Positions 54,961-64,000 of a stretch of DNA of 64,000 nt are shown here, in pieces. The number at the start of each line of letters is the position of its first letter. Positions within the stretch are counted from its first letter, which is position 1. The notes beneath the pieces were generated by a model. The model was not told where the DNA came from, did no database searches, and was given only the letters and a program-made list of their open reading frames with translations. The DNA is from Ensifer adhaerens (GTDB lineage Bacteria; Pseudomonadota; Alphaproteobacteria; Rhizobiales; Rhizobiaceae). Both the position numbers and the translations under genes were made by a program. Where the stretch lies: contig NZ_PNFP01000005.1 of NCBI RefSeq assembly GCF_002940685.1, positions 62,001-126,000 on the forward strand. The letters run 5' to 3'.

Positions 54961-56124
54961 GTGATCCAATTCTCGCTTCTCTTTGCCCTGGGCTTTCTGA
55001 CGGCGATCATCATCGGTCTCCTGGTCGCGCCGGCGATCCACCGCCGCATCGTGCGCTTCGCCGAGGACCGGCTGAAGGCGACGATGCCGCTCAGCCCCCA
55101 GGAGGTGCGCGCGCAGAAGGATGCTGCCCGCGCCGCCTTTGCCGCCGAGAACGCCCGCACCCTTCAGGCCCTGAAGCGCGAGCGGGACAAGGGCGTGTCG
55201 CTGATGCTCACGAACGAAAAGAGCCTGCAGGAGGCCCGTCGCCTCAGCGGCGAAAACGCCGACCTGCATGCCCAGCTCGCCGACATGAACGTCGAAGCGG
55301 CAGACATGCGCTCGTCCATCCGCCAGTTCGAGCAGCGCCTGGAACGGATGAAGGCGACGCTCGACAGTGTTGAGCGGGACAATGCCGGAAAGTCCGACGA
55401 GCTTCAGAAACGCGACGTTCAGCTTGCTCAAAATGCCGCGGAGTCCGACAATCTGCGCATCGACCTGGCCGCGCGCGAGACCGAGGTCGAGCACCTGAAA
55501 AGCCGGATCGCCACGCTGCGCGACGAGCGCGAGGCCCTTCGCGGCGACCTCAAGACCGAGACTACCCATGCCAAGGAAATGGAGCTCCGCCTGTCGCGCG
55601 ACGAGACCCGTCTGCACCGGCTGGAAGACAAGCTTGCCCGCGAAATGGCAACCAGCGCCGACCGCGAGAGCGCGCTCGAAAGACGCGCCGGCGAGATCGA
55701 GAGATTGAAGGCCAAGGTCAAGGACACGAACCAGGAAATGCGCGACGCCGCCAAGGCACTACGCGCCGCAGGCGTCGCCTTCCCCTTGCGCAAGGACCGC
55801 CGGGTCGCAGCCGAACCGACGGTCAATGGCGCAGCGGAACCGGCTCAAGCGGCGAACGGCGAGCCCGGCTCCTCGATGGCCGCCGACGACCTGCGCAATC
55901 GCGCCACCGCCCTTTCGGAACGCCTGACCAACTCCAAGTCCGCCGCCCACGACGAGGCGCTCCGCGACGAAGTTGCGGCAATCGCCGCGGGCATGGTGGC
56001 GCTGACCGCCACGAATGAAGGTGGCACCTCCCCCATCCGCGGCCTGCTTTCAGGCGAGGAGGCAGGCACTGTTAACCGGAAAAGCCTGGCAAGGCGCGTC
56101 AAGGACATCCTGCCGCGCGAATAG
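54961..56124 (+). CDS. Membrane-anchored coiled-coil protein of unknown function
   Basis: 387 residues from GTG 54961. One N-terminal membrane helix (IQFSLLFALGFLTAIIIGLL) is followed by about 230 residues of heptad-like helix rich in Glu/Lys/Arg (e.g. LKSRIATLRDEREALRGDLK), then a low-complexity Ala/Glu region and a conserved-looking C-terminus ARRVKDILPRE. Topology suggests the coil is cytoplasmic. Possible scaffolding or envelope role; no family function known to me. Confidence 0.75.
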   Translation: MIQFSLLFALGFLTAIIIGLLVAPAIHRRIVRFAEDRLKATMPLSPQEVRAQKDAARAAFAAENARTLQALKRERDKGVSLMLTNEKSLQEARRLSGENADLHAQLADMNVEAADMRSSIRQFEQRLERMKATLDSVERDNAGKSDELQKRDVQLAQNAAESDNLRIDLAARETEVEHLKSRIATLRDEREALRGDLKTETTHAKEMELRLSRDETRLHRLEDKLAREMATSADRESALERRAGEIERLKAKVKDTNQEMRDAAKALRAAGVAFPLRKDRRVAAEPTVNGAAEPAQAANGEPGSSMAADDLRNRATALSERLTNSKSAAHDEALRDEVAAIAAGMVALTATNEGGTSPIRGLLSGEEAGTVNRKSLARRVKDILPRE

Positions 56125-56159
56125 GCGCCCGCGTCAATCGCTCACATTAGAGCAACGTG

Positions 56160-56996
56160 TCAGATCCGGCCGTTGATCAAGGCCACCTGGTGCAAGGCGA
56201 TACCGGCCGCCGTCGAGACATTGAGACTGTCCAGCCCCGGCCGCTGGCGGATGCGCGCCGTCCGGATCGAGGTCAGCACCGCTTGCGGCAGCCCCTCGCC
56301 TTCGGTTCCCATCAGAAGTGCGGTGCGCGGTGCGGCCGGGATCGCGCCGATGTCGGTCGTTCCCGCCGGCGAAAGGCCCCAGATCGCAAAGCCCGCGTCC
56401 TGCAGCCGCTCCAGCATGACGGCGATGGATCCTTCGCGGGCAAAGGGCACCGTCAGCACGGAACCGACGGAAACGCGGATCGCCTTGCGATACATCGGAT
56501 CGCAGCTCGTCTCGTCCATCAGCACCGCATCGACGCCGAAGGCGGCGGCGTTGCGGAAGAGCGCACCCATATTGTCGTGGTTGGAGATGCCGCAGGCCGC
56601 CAGAACCAGGCTTGACGCGGGAAGGGACGCAATCAGCGTGTCGCGATCCGGCTCCCCGTCACGGCGCCCGAGCGCCAGAACGCCGCGATGCATGTTGAAG
56701 CCGGCGACCGCGTCGAACACCGGCGCATTCGCCACATAGACCGGCACATCAGGCGGGAAGCGCCGGAGAATGTCGCTGACGCCCTCCAGACGGTTCTCCA
56801 GCAGCAGGATCGCCTCCGCCGCAAAGCCGCGCCCGGCCTCGTGCGCCGCGGCCAGCATGCGCAGGACCACAGTCCCTTCGGCGATGAAGCGACCGTGCCT
56901 CCCGGTCAGATCGCGCTCCTTGATCGAGACGAAGCCGGCAATCCGGGGATCGGCGGGATCGTCGATGCGCAAGACGGGCGGGAGGGCGCCTGGCAT
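56160..56996 (-). CDS. TrmH/SpoU-family RNA 2'-O-methyltransferase
   Basis: A 278-aa SPOUT enzyme with an N-terminal substrate-binding domain (RIAGFVSIKERDLTGRHGRF) and the knot domain motifs NHDNMGALFRNAAAFGV, LLMGTEGEGLP and SLNVSTAAGIALHQ that bind SAM. RNA target (rRNA or tRNA) is not predictable. It is preceded at 4 bp by the small membrane-protein gene, so likely one operon. Confidence 0.87.
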   Translation of the reverse strand: MPGALPPVLRIDDPADPRIAGFVSIKERDLTGRHGRFIAEGTVVLRMLAAAHEAGRGFAAEAILLLENRLEGVSDILRRFPPDVPVYVANAPVFDAVAGFNMHRGVLALGRRDGEPDRDTLIASLPASSLVLAACGISNHDNMGALFRNAAAFGVDAVLMDETSCDPMYRKAIRVSVGSVLTVPFAREGSIAVMLERLQDAGFAIWGLSPAGTTDIGAIPAAPRTALLMGTEGEGLPQAVLTSIRTARIRQRPGLDSLNVSTAAGIALHQVALINGRI

Positions 56997-57000
56997 GCCG

Positions 57001-57384
57001 TCAGTTCGTCCGAACGGTAATATCGGCTACGACACGGCCGGTGCCGATGTCGAAGACGATGGCGCGCGGCTCGGCGCCGGGCAGGTTGCCGTAGAACAGC
57101 ACCTGCGAGCCCGAAAGCGAAACATTCGTCACCGTGAAACCTGCAGGCAGTGCCGCAACCGCATTGACCGGCGCTTCGCTCGGAACGACAGCGGCGGACG
57201 CCTCGGCCGGTGCTTTCGCATCCGTGCGCGTCAGCTTGTAGACAATCGTTCCAAGGACAGCCATAAGCATGACCAACATGACGCCGGCCGAGACGAGCTG
57301 CAGCTTCACCATCTTGCGGCGGACATTTTCCATCGCCGGATCTAGCGGCTTGTCTTCCTGGTCATCGGGCTCGATTGCGGTCAT
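57001..57384 (-). CDS. Conserved alphaproteobacterial membrane protein, DUF6476-like
   Basis: 127 residues with one membrane helix (LQLVSAGVMLVMLMAVLGTI, about residues 29-48) and a periplasmic tail of beta-like pattern (GFTVTNVSLSGSQVLFYG, FDIGTGRVVADITVR). No catalytic residues seen. It is upstream of and almost touching the TrmH gene, and divergent from rluD with 29 bp between starts. Confidence 0.7.
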   Translation of the reverse strand: MTAIEPDDQEDKPLDPAMENVRRKMVKLQLVSAGVMLVMLMAVLGTIVYKLTRTDAKAPAEASAAVVPSEAPVNAVAALPAGFTVTNVSLSGSQVLFYGNLPGAEPRAIVFDIGTGRVVADITVRTN

Positions 57385-57413
57385 GGCTGGCCTTTTTTCG
57401 GATTTTTAACGGA

Positions 57414-58442
57414 ATGAACGACCCCTTTAAACAAGCAACGGCCAATAGGAAAGTCCTGACGGCGGGCGAGGATGCCGCAGGGCGGCTCGATTCCTTCCTG
57501 ACGGACGCACTTTCGGGTGAATTCTCCCGCAACCGCATCAAGGCGCTCATCGAACAGGGTGCGGTGTCGGTCAACGGCAAGCCGGTGAGCGAACCGAAAA
57601 AGAAGGTGCAACCGGGCGACGTTTTCGAGATCGACCTGCCGGAGCCGGAAGATCCCGAGCCGAAGGGCGAGAACATCCCCCTCGACGTGCTCTATGAGGA
57701 CAGTGACCTGATCGTGCTGTGCAAGCCCGCCGGTCTCGTCGTGCATCCGGGCGCCGGCAACTGGACCGGAACCCTCGTCAATGCGCTGATCCACCATTGC
57801 GGCAGCAGCCTGTCGGGCATCGGCGGCGTCAAGCGCCCGGGCATCGTCCATCGCCTCGACAAGGAGACGAGCGGCGTCATGGTCGTCGCCAAGAACGACG
57901 CGGCGCATCGCCATCTCTCGGACCAGTTTGCCGACCACGGCCGCACCGGCCCGCTCGAGCGCGCCTATCGTGCCGTCGTCTGGGGGCGGCCGCGGCAGTT
58001 GAAGGGCACGATCGACGCGCCACTCGGCCGCGCCGGCGACCGGACGAAGCGCGCCGTCAAGCGCGAGGACAGCGATGACGCCCGCGAGGCCATCACCCAT
58101 TACGAGGTGGTCGAGCGCTATCTCGAAAAACCCGACGGCACTTCGCTCGCCTCGACAATCGAATGCCACCTGGAAACGGGCCGGACCCACCAGATCCGCG
58201 TGCACATGGCCCATATCGGCCATCCGCTGATCGGCGATCCCGAATACGGCGCCGCTTTCAGAACCAAGGCAAACCTTCTGCCCGACGCCGCCAAGGCCGT
58301 GGTCAACCAGTTTCATCGCCAGGCGCTGCATGCCTTCATGCTGCAGTTCGAACATCCGTCGACCGGCGAAACCATGCATTTCGAAGCGCCGATGCCGGCC
58401 GACATGGCGGCACTGATCGAAGCGCTGCGCAGCGGAGACTGA
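57414..58442 (+). CDS. rluD: RluD-type 23S rRNA pseudouridine synthase
   Basis: 342 residues. N-terminal S4 RNA-binding domain (GRLDSFLTDALSGEFSRNRI) then the catalytic domain with IVHRLDKETSGVMVVAKN, where Asp is the nucleophile, and TGRTHQIRVHMAHIGHPLIG. It isomerises uridines in helix 69 of 23S rRNA if a true RluD; RluC/RluA specificity is not excluded. Confidence 0.9.
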   Translation: MNDPFKQATANRKVLTAGEDAAGRLDSFLTDALSGEFSRNRIKALIEQGAVSVNGKPVSEPKKKVQPGDVFEIDLPEPEDPEPKGENIPLDVLYEDSDLIVLCKPAGLVVHPGAGNWTGTLVNALIHHCGSSLSGIGGVKRPGIVHRLDKETSGVMVVAKNDAAHRHLSDQFADHGRTGPLERAYRAVVWGRPRQLKGTIDAPLGRAGDRTKRAVKREDSDDAREAITHYEVVERYLEKPDGTSLASTIECHLETGRTHQIRVHMAHIGHPLIGDPEYGAAFRTKANLLPDAAKAVVNQFHRQALHAFMLQFEHPSTGETMHFEAPMPADMAALIEALRSGD

Positions 58443-58541
58443 TCGCCCCTTGAAATCCGGCGCTGGAATTCCGATCTAACACTGGCCTCTATTCGTGACA
58501 TTTCCGTCGCTCCGGCGTCACATGCTCGTGAACCGGACTCC

Positions 58542-58570
58542 TTGAATCATGCTTTCGCCGTACTTATTTT
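58542..58570 (+). promoter_or_regulatory. Candidate rpoH promoter
   Basis: TTGAAT (58542-58547) and TATTTT (58565-58570) are 17 bp apart, 83 bp before the rpoH ATG. The -35 overlaps CTTGAA, the RpoH-type -35, so dual recognition and autoregulation are conceivable. Confidence 0.5.
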
Positions 58571-58652
58571 CTACGTTCGTGGGGTCTTGACGAAGACCCA
58601 CATGCCCGGCTTGCCGACCGGAGGCCGGAGACTAAAAAGGGGGGTGCTTCAT

Positions 58653-59558
58653 ATGGCCCGAAACAATTTGCCGACGATTGCCGCTGGAGAAGGCGGCCTC
58701 AATCGTTACCTCGACGAAATTCGCAAGTTCCCGATGCTGGAGCCGCAGGAAGAGTACATGCTCGCCAAGCGGTACCAGGAACATGACGACCGCAAGGCGG
58801 CGCACAAGCTCGTCACCAGTCACCTTCGCCTCGTCGCCAAGATCGCGATGGGCTATCGCGGCTACGGCCTGCCGATCGGCGAAGTCGTGTCCGAAGGCAA
58901 TGTCGGTCTGATGCAGGCCGTGAAGAAGTTCGAGCCCGATCGCGGCTTCCGTCTCGCCACCTACGCGATGTGGTGGATCAAGGCAGCAATCCAGGAGTAC
59001 ATCCTGCGCTCGTGGTCGCTGGTCAAGATGGGCACGACCGCCAACCAGAAGCGGCTGTTCTTCAATCTGCGTCGCCTCAAGGGCAAGATCCAGGCGCTCG
59101 ACGAGGGTGACCTCAAGCCCGAGCAGGTCAAGGAAATCGCAACCACGCTCAAGGTGAGCGAGGATGAAGTCGTGTCGATGAACCGCCGCCTGTCCGGCGA
59201 CGCCTCGCTCAACGCGCCGATCAAGGCGAGCGAAGGCGATTCCGGCCAATGGCAGGACTGGCTCGTCGATGACCACGACAACCAGGAAGAAATCCTGATC
59301 GAGCAGGACGAGCTCGAAAACCGCAGAGCCTTGCTTGCCAACGCGATGAAGGTGCTCAACGACCGTGAGCGTCGCATCTTCGAAGCACGCCGTCTGACCG
59401 AAGATCCGCTGACACTCGAGGATCTCTCGGCCGAGTTCGACATCAGCCGCGAACGTGTGCGGCAGATCGAAGTCCGCGCCTTCGAAAAGGTGCAGGATGC
59501 CGTGCGCAAGGCAGCGCTGGAGCGCGCCAATGCCCTGCGCGTCGTCGAAGGCGCCTGA
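58653..59558 (+). CDS. rpoH: RNA polymerase heat-shock sigma factor
   Basis: 301 residues from MARNNLPTIAAGEGGLNRYL. Region 2 (HLRLVAKIAMGYRGYGLPIG, FRLATYAMWWIKAAIQEYIL), the RpoH box-like QKRLFFNLRRLK and region 4 HTH (LEDLSAEFDISRERVRQIE) are all present. It directs heat-shock/stress transcription; length and position match the RpoH1-type factor of sinorhizobia, which usually carry a second rpoH elsewhere. GGGG-rich SD upstream; terminator follows. Confidence 0.95.
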   Translation: MARNNLPTIAAGEGGLNRYLDEIRKFPMLEPQEEYMLAKRYQEHDDRKAAHKLVTSHLRLVAKIAMGYRGYGLPIGEVVSEGNVGLMQAVKKFEPDRGFRLATYAMWWIKAAIQEYILRSWSLVKMGTTANQKRLFFNLRRLKGKIQALDEGDLKPEQVKEIATTLKVSEDEVVSMNRRLSGDASLNAPIKASEGDSGQWQDWLVDDHDNQEEILIEQDELENRRALLANAMKVLNDRERRIFEARRLTEDPLTLEDLSAEFDISRERVRQIEVRAFEKVQDAVRKAALERANALRVVEGA

Positions 59559-59613
59559 GGCCATCGAAGCAATTCGGCGACGGTCCTGCCTCAGGAACGC
59601 GTAGCCCGACAAA

Positions 59614-59645
59614 AAAACCCGGCGGTCGCTTCCGCCGGGTTTTCT
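59614..59645. terminator. Bidirectional intrinsic terminator
   Basis: A 12-bp stem AAAACCCGGCGG/CCGCCGGGTTTT with loop TCGCTT, between convergent rpoH and the 788-aa protein gene. Confidence 0.9.
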
Positions 59646-59669
59646 GTATCAACGGTTCTCTGTGAGAGC

Positions 59670-62036
59670 CTACTGGCTGTTGCTCTGGGCAGCCGTTCCC
59701 GTCGCCGTCCAGGCGCGCATGGCCTGGTTGAACACATCCGTGCCGCTCGGCCCCTTCTCAAGCGTCAGCAGCGCGCGGCGGCCGTTGCGGTAGGTGAGAG
59801 GGATGTCGATCCAGCTGCGGCTGCGCAGCAGTTCGGTGTTGTTGCTGATGGCGTCCGTCGCATCGTTCAGCGCGATCATGTGGAAATCGTCGGTGATCTT
59901 GGCCGGAACGGCGATCAAGGCGTCTCCCCGATCCTGCTCGGTCCGCTTCATCGATACACGCTGGACGCTGTCGATGGCACCGCCCTCGAAGTTCTGCGGC
60001 AGCGAGAACACGAATTCGACGACGTGGCTTGCCGGCAGCGACGGATCCGCATTCCGCTTGATCGTCATCAGCGCGGTCAGGCCGCGGTCGGGAACGGTGA
60101 TCTGAGCCTGGATTGCCGGCTCGGGCTTGGCGTCGCCACCGGGCGATTCCTGCTTCACCGACCATGCCACGGTCCCCGGAACGGCCGTGGGCGAAGACTG
60201 GCCAAGGCGCTCCTCATAGAGGAACATCTTCTCGCCGCTGACAATCGCGACTTCAGTCTGGCTCGGCTGGCCGGTGGCCTGTCCCGCAGCCGGCGCCCCG
60301 GCCTGGCCGGCGGTTCCGCCCTGCCCGGCCGCCGTTTCGACTGGCTTGCCGGCTTCCGTCTGAGGCGCCACGGACTTGCCTTCCTGGGCCGCGCTCTCGC
60401 CGGTTGCATTGGCCGGCCCGTCGTCGGTCTCGGAACCATCCGCCATCAGGCGCTGCGTGAACTTCGTCGACGCGTCGTCCGGAACGGCCGTATCGTCATG
60501 CGCGGCCGGTTCCTGCTTGGCGGTCTCGCCAGCGGGCTGAGGCGGCGTGGCTTGCTCTGCCGGCGCTCCGCCGATGTTGGACACGGCCGAGGTTATCGAT
60601 GCGGCAATGCCGGAAATCCAGGCATTGCCGGCCTCGCGGTTCTGCCAATAGGCAAACCCGCCACCGCCGACGACCAGAAGGGCGACGGCGGCAATGGCAA
60701 GACGCTTGGCGCTGAAGCGCGACGGCTTCGGCGTCGCCCGGTAGGATCCCGGCCTTGGGGCAGTCGGCGCTGCAGCCTCGACGCTCCGTTCCGGTTCGCG
60801 TGCCGCGGCCGCTGCTCCGGCTCCCGCCGCGGCAGCGTTGGCCGCGTCCTCGAAACCGAGCAGGTCATCGATATGATCCCAAGCGGTGCCAACGCGTTCC
60901 TGCTGATCCTGCGCTGCCGGCGTCGCGTTCGCCTGAACAGGCTTTTCGACCGGCCATGACCAGTCACTGATCTCCGGTTCGGAGGTCTTTTCGGCTCGCC
61001 GCTCCTCGATCGGGGCGAAAGGATCATTGTCGTCGAACGACCAGCCGCGCACAGGTTCCGCAGTGGGCGTTGCCTGAGGCGCCGGCTGTTCCGGCTCATC
61101 GACCGGATGCATCCCCAAAAGTTCGGGCGCACTAACCGGTTCGAGGACCTCGTCGGCTCGCTCTTCGCTGATCTGCTCGCTGGCCGGCGCGACGGTCGAC
61201 GTCGGACCGACGGTCTCCCACTCGGGCAGGTCCCATTCGGAAAGCTGCGGCTTCTGTTCAGCGCTTGCAGCCGGCGCGTCGTCCCAGGTCGTCTCGTCCG
61301 CAGGCTGGTGCTGCGGCTCGACCGGCGGGGGAGCCACCGGCTCATCCTGTGTTTCTGCCACCGGTTCGGCATGTTCCGGCGCTTCATAGACCGGCGCGTC
61401 CGCGTCCGGCTGAAGAGCAACGGGGGTTTCGTCCAGCGGCGCCGTAACGGTTCCCGTAGGCTCTACGCGTTCATATTCTACAGGCTCTGCGCGTTCGTAT
61501 TCTACCGGTTCCGCCGGGGCTTCCTCGGCCGGCCCGGCATCAGGCTCGACGACATGCGCCGGCTCCTCGTGGGCCACGGCCTGGTGGTAAGTCTCGGCAA
61601 TGCCTTCGTCTTGCGGTGCCAGCGGCTCGACGGCATGCACCGGTTCGCTTTCGGCCACCGGCTCACTTTCGACAAGCGGCGCGCGCTCGGCTTCCGGTTC
61701 CGGTTCCGGTTCCGGTTCCGGTTCCGGTTCCGGTTCCGGAGCGTGCTCCTCTACGAAAGGCGCCGAGGCAACCGGTTCGACGGTCTCCGCTTCCAGAGCC
61801 TCCGGCTCGTCGAGCGCGGGCAAGGCCTCGGCATGTTCGCTGTCGACTTCGGCGATCGCGTTTTCGAGTTTCGCCAGCTGGCGATTGATCATGTCGTCCG
61901 ACGGTCGCGGGTTCATGTTTTCGAGTTGGCGGCGCACGGCCGCGCGCGCCTTCTCGTATACCCTGTCCCGCATTTCAGGTGTGTTTTCCGACAGGCCGTC
62001 AACGGTCCTGCGAATAACTGCAACAAAATCCGCCAT
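59670..62036 (-). CDS. Large Pro/Glu/Ala-rich membrane protein of unknown function
   Basis: 788 residues. The N-terminus (MADFVAVIRRTVDGLSENTP, about 1-65) looks folded. Residues about 70-430 are acidic low-complexity sequence with a run of Glu-Pro dipeptides and repeated PVEYER/AEP units. One membrane helix (about 470-490, RLAIAAVALLVVGGGGFAYW) follows, then another low-complexity stretch and a C-terminal 170-residue folded domain (TVAWSVKQESPGGDAKPEPA, then LTALMTIKRNADPSLPASHV). Likely a cytoplasmic-tail, periplasmic-head protein. Conserved in rhizobia next to rpoH/purA to my knowledge; function unknown. Confidence 0.78.
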   Translation of the reverse strand: MADFVAVIRRTVDGLSENTPEMRDRVYEKARAAVRRQLENMNPRPSDDMINRQLAKLENAIAEVDSEHAEALPALDEPEALEAETVEPVASAPFVEEHAPEPEPEPEPEPEPEPEAERAPLVESEPVAESEPVHAVEPLAPQDEGIAETYHQAVAHEEPAHVVEPDAGPAEEAPAEPVEYERAEPVEYERVEPTGTVTAPLDETPVALQPDADAPVYEAPEHAEPVAETQDEPVAPPPVEPQHQPADETTWDDAPAASAEQKPQLSEWDLPEWETVGPTSTVAPASEQISEERADEVLEPVSAPELLGMHPVDEPEQPAPQATPTAEPVRGWSFDDNDPFAPIEERRAEKTSEPEISDWSWPVEKPVQANATPAAQDQQERVGTAWDHIDDLLGFEDAANAAAAGAGAAAAAREPERSVEAAAPTAPRPGSYRATPKPSRFSAKRLAIAAVALLVVGGGGFAYWQNREAGNAWISGIAASITSAVSNIGGAPAEQATPPQPAGETAKQEPAAHDDTAVPDDASTKFTQRLMADGSETDDGPANATGESAAQEGKSVAPQTEAGKPVETAAGQGGTAGQAGAPAAGQATGQPSQTEVAIVSGEKMFLYEERLGQSSPTAVPGTVAWSVKQESPGGDAKPEPAIQAQITVPDRGLTALMTIKRNADPSLPASHVVEFVFSLPQNFEGGAIDSVQRVSMKRTEQDRGDALIAVPAKITDDFHMIALNDATDAISNNTELLRSRSWIDIPLTYRNGRRALLTLEKGPSGTDVFNQAMRAWTATGTAAQSNSQ
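61692..61739. repeat. Eight tandem TTCCGG hexanucleotides
   Basis: 48 bp of exact 6-bp repeats in the 788-aa protein gene, encoding Glu-Pro dipeptides on the minus strand. Unit length is a multiple of three, so slippage changes length without frameshift. Confidence 0.95.
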
Positions 62037-62099
62037 TAGTACTTTCTCATACGCCCAGGTATGTCTTTGCGATCACGACGCGATGTGAGTTCGCCGACA

Positions 62100-63398
62100 C
62101 TAGTCCTCAAAGGGGTCCGTCACAAGTATTGTGTCGTCCCGTTCGGGGCTGGTCGAAAGAAGAGCGACCGGTGCACCGATCAGTTCTTCCACCTGGCGGA
62201 CATACTTGATCGCTTGCGCCGGAAGATCTGCCCAGCTGCGCGCGCCAACCGTCGATTCTTTCCAGCCTTCGAGCGTTACATAGACTGGCTTTGCCGAAGC
62301 TTGCTGCGCCTGGCTGGCCGGCAGATGGTCGATCTGCTGTCCGTCCAGAGTATAACCGACGCAGATCTTCAGCTCGTCGAGACCGTCGAGAACGTCGAGC
62401 TTGGTGAGCGCGATGCCGGTGATGCCGTTGGCGGCGACCGACTGGCGCACCAATGCCGCATCGAACCAGCCGCAACGGCGCTTGCGACCCGTAACCGTGC
62501 CGAACTCATGCCCCTTCTCGCCGAGGAACTGGCCGATCTCATCGGTGAGTTCTGTCGGGAACGGCCCCTCGCCGACACGCGTCGTATAGGCCTTGGTGAT
62601 GCCGAGGATGTAACCGAGCGAACCCGGACCCATGCCCGAGCCGGCGGCAGCCTGACCGGCAACCGTGTTCGACGAGGTGACGAACGGATAGGTGCCGTGG
62701 TCGATGTCGAGCAGGGTGCCTTGCGCGCCTTCGAACAGGATGCGGGCGCCCTTGCGGCGCGCCTTGTCGAGCAGCACCCAGACGGTTTCCATGAACGGCA
62801 GCACCTTGGCGGCGACCGAGGAGAGTTCCTGCATGATCGCGTCGTGGCTGATTTCCGTTTCGCAGAGGCCACGGCGCAGCGCATTGTGGTGCGTCAGGAG
62901 GCGATCGACCTTGGCCGGCAGCGTATCGAGATCGGCGAGATCCATGACGCGGATGGCGCGACGGCCGACCTTGTCTTCATAGGCCGGGCCGATGCCGCGG
63001 CGGGTGGTGCCGATCTTCGTGCCGCTGTTGGAGGCGGCGTCCTCGCGGATGCCGTCGAGTTCGCGGTGCAGCGACAGGATCAGCGTGGCATTGTCGGCGA
63101 TGCGCAGGTTATCCGGCGTGATCGCAATGCCCTGCTTGCCGAGCTTGTCGATTTCGGCGATCAGTGCGTGCGGATCGATGACGACGCCATTGCCGATGAC
63201 AGCAAGCTTGCCGGGACGCACCACGCCCGAAGGCAGGAGCGACAGCTTGTAGCTGACGCCGTCGATCACCAGGGTATGGCCGGCATTGTGACCGCCCTGA
63301 AAGCGCACGACGATATCCGCGCGCTCGGAGAGCCAATCCACAATCTTGCCTTTGCCTTCGTCACCCCATTGGGAGCCGACCACTACGACATTCGTCAT
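62100..63398 (-). CDS. purA: Adenylosuccinate synthetase
   Basis: A 432-aa GTP-dependent enzyme joining IMP and aspartate in AMP synthesis. N-terminal [18 protein letters not shown] (P-loop-like with catalytic Asp), GHNAGHTLV with catalytic His, [14 protein letters not shown], and C-terminal [10 protein letters not shown] and LTKLDVLDG are present. Start at ATG 63398 gives standard length; the longer upstream frame is not needed. Confidence 0.97.
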   Translation of the reverse strand: MTNVVVVGSQWGDEGKGKIVDWLSERADIVVRFQGGHNAGHTLVIDGVSYKLSLLPSGVVRPGKLAVIGNGVVIDPHALIAEIDKLGKQGIAITPDNLRIADNATLILSLHRELDGIREDAASNSGTKIGTTRRGIGPAYEDKVGRRAIRVMDLADLDTLPAKVDRLLTHHNALRRGLCETEISHDAIMQELSSVAAKVLPFMETVWVLLDKARRKGARILFEGAQGTLLDIDHGTYPFVTSSNTVAGQAAAGSGMGPGSLGYILGITKAYTTRVGEGPFPTELTDEIGQFLGEKGHEFGTVTGRKRRCGWFDAALVRQSVAANGITGIALTKLDVLDGLDELKICVGYTLDGQQIDHLPASQAQQASAKPVYVTLEGWKESTVGARSWADLPAQAIKYVRQVEELIGAPVALLSTSPERDDTILVTDPFED

Positions 63399-63603
63399 AA
63401 TTCTCTTCCTGTGCAGGCGCGCAAACGAGGCTGCGCTGTTCTCAAACCCGCGCATCTATACTGTGTTGTCATCTGGAAAGCGACCCCGTTCTGCCCGGCG
63501 TTCCGCCCTTTTTGCATGACAAGGCCGGGATTTAGCGCCTATATCTTGTGCTTTCCCGCCATGGCGACAACCGGTCGCCCATCCCCATGCAGGTCTGAGC
63601 ATC

Positions 63604-64000
63604 GTGAATTCCAGGGCCTATTTCTATCTGTGCATCACTGCCCTCTTCTGGGGCGGCAACTCGGTCGCCGGCAAGATGGCGGTCGGCCATGTCAGCCCGA
63701 TGATGCTGACGACCCTGCGCTGGGTCTTCGCGCTGATCGTCATTCTGGTGCTGATGACACCGCAGATCCGCCGCGACTGGGACAAGATCCGCAGGCATTG
63801 GCTGCAGCTTCTCGCCTATGGCGCGATCGGCTTTACCACCTTCAACGCGCTGCTCTATTCGGCGCTGAAATATACGAGCGCCATCAACGCCGTCATTCTT
63901 CAGGCCGGCATCCCGATGCTGATCTTCCTGTTCAATTTTGCGCTGTTCCGGACGAAAGCCTCGGTCGCCCAGGTCATCGGCTTTACCGTCACCCTGATCG
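63604..64000 (+). CDS. DMT/EamA family permease, 3' end cut by window edge
   Basis: 132 visible residues from GTG 63604: NSRAYFYLCITALFWGGNSV then VSPMMLTTLRWVFALIVILV, with four hydrophobic segments, typical of the first EamA repeat. The stop lies beyond the right edge. It is divergent from purA. Substrate unknown. Confidence 0.8.
   Translation, partial: MNSRAYFYLCITALFWGGNSVAGKMAVGHVSPMMLTTLRWVFALIVILVLMTPQIRRDWDKIRRHWLQLLAYGAIGFTTFNALLYSALKYTSAINAVILQAGIPMLIFLFNFALFRTKASVAQVIGFTVTLI

Overview
The window is a GC-rich, gene-dense stretch of bacterial chromosome. Its content and gene order fit an alphaproteobacterium of the Rhizobiales, most likely Sinorhizobium/Ensifer. Evidence for this: a CtrA cell-cycle block (sciP, a FliJ-like gene, ctrA, a receiver protein, chpT, eipA), cobS/cobT, hut genes with HutF and a HutXWV-type transporter, a 301-aa RpoH, DUF1134, DUF2125 and DUF3108 proteins, CTTGAC-type promoters and GANTC sites. 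Both edges cut a gene: a ChaC-like protein on the left and a DMT-family permease on the right.

Layout. 1-11 kb: a mixed housekeeping block (DUF2125, tyrC-hisC, a methyltransferase divergent from gloB, an EamA exporter, DUF3108, rpmB, and a queuosine-precursor transporter preceded by a preQ1-I-like structure). 11-15 kb: cobT, cobS, a J-domain protein and bolA. 15-23 kb: a CorC-like protein, aroB and aroK on the minus strand; then, on the plus strand, a small membrane protein, xerD, accA, an L,D-transpeptidase and tusA. 22.6-29.6 kb: a triple palindromic repeat, a COG0523 GTPase, a D,D-carboxypeptidase, an M20 amidohydrolase, two Lrp-type regulators, an alcohol dehydrogenase and an AraC regulator. 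29.7-37 kb: two very large kinase/M23/aminotransferase fusion proteins flanking an unaccompanied amino-acid binding protein. 37-44.3 kb: hutC divergent from hutF-hutXWV-hutH-like-hutD. 44.3-47 kb: small genes and a coding-poor remnant next to tRNA-Met. 47-54.8 kb: mnmA, a LuxR regulator and the CtrA block. 55-64 kb: a coiled-coil protein, an RNA methyltransferase, rluD, rpoH, a proline/glutamate-rich membrane protein and purA.

Most noteworthy: (1) the hutH-like gene keeps most histidine ammonia-lyase motifs but lacks the Ala-Ser-Gly triad that forms the MIO cofactor; (2) a compact preQ1-I-like pseudoknot contains the yhhQ start codon itself; (3) there are paired APH-M23-aminotransferase fusions, one with an apparently intact zinc site and one degenerate; (4) a 13-bp copy of the tRNA-Met 3' end lies 935 bp away, bracketing a coding-poor segment, like an integration scar. 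Everything was read by eye; no database search, alignment or folding program was run.
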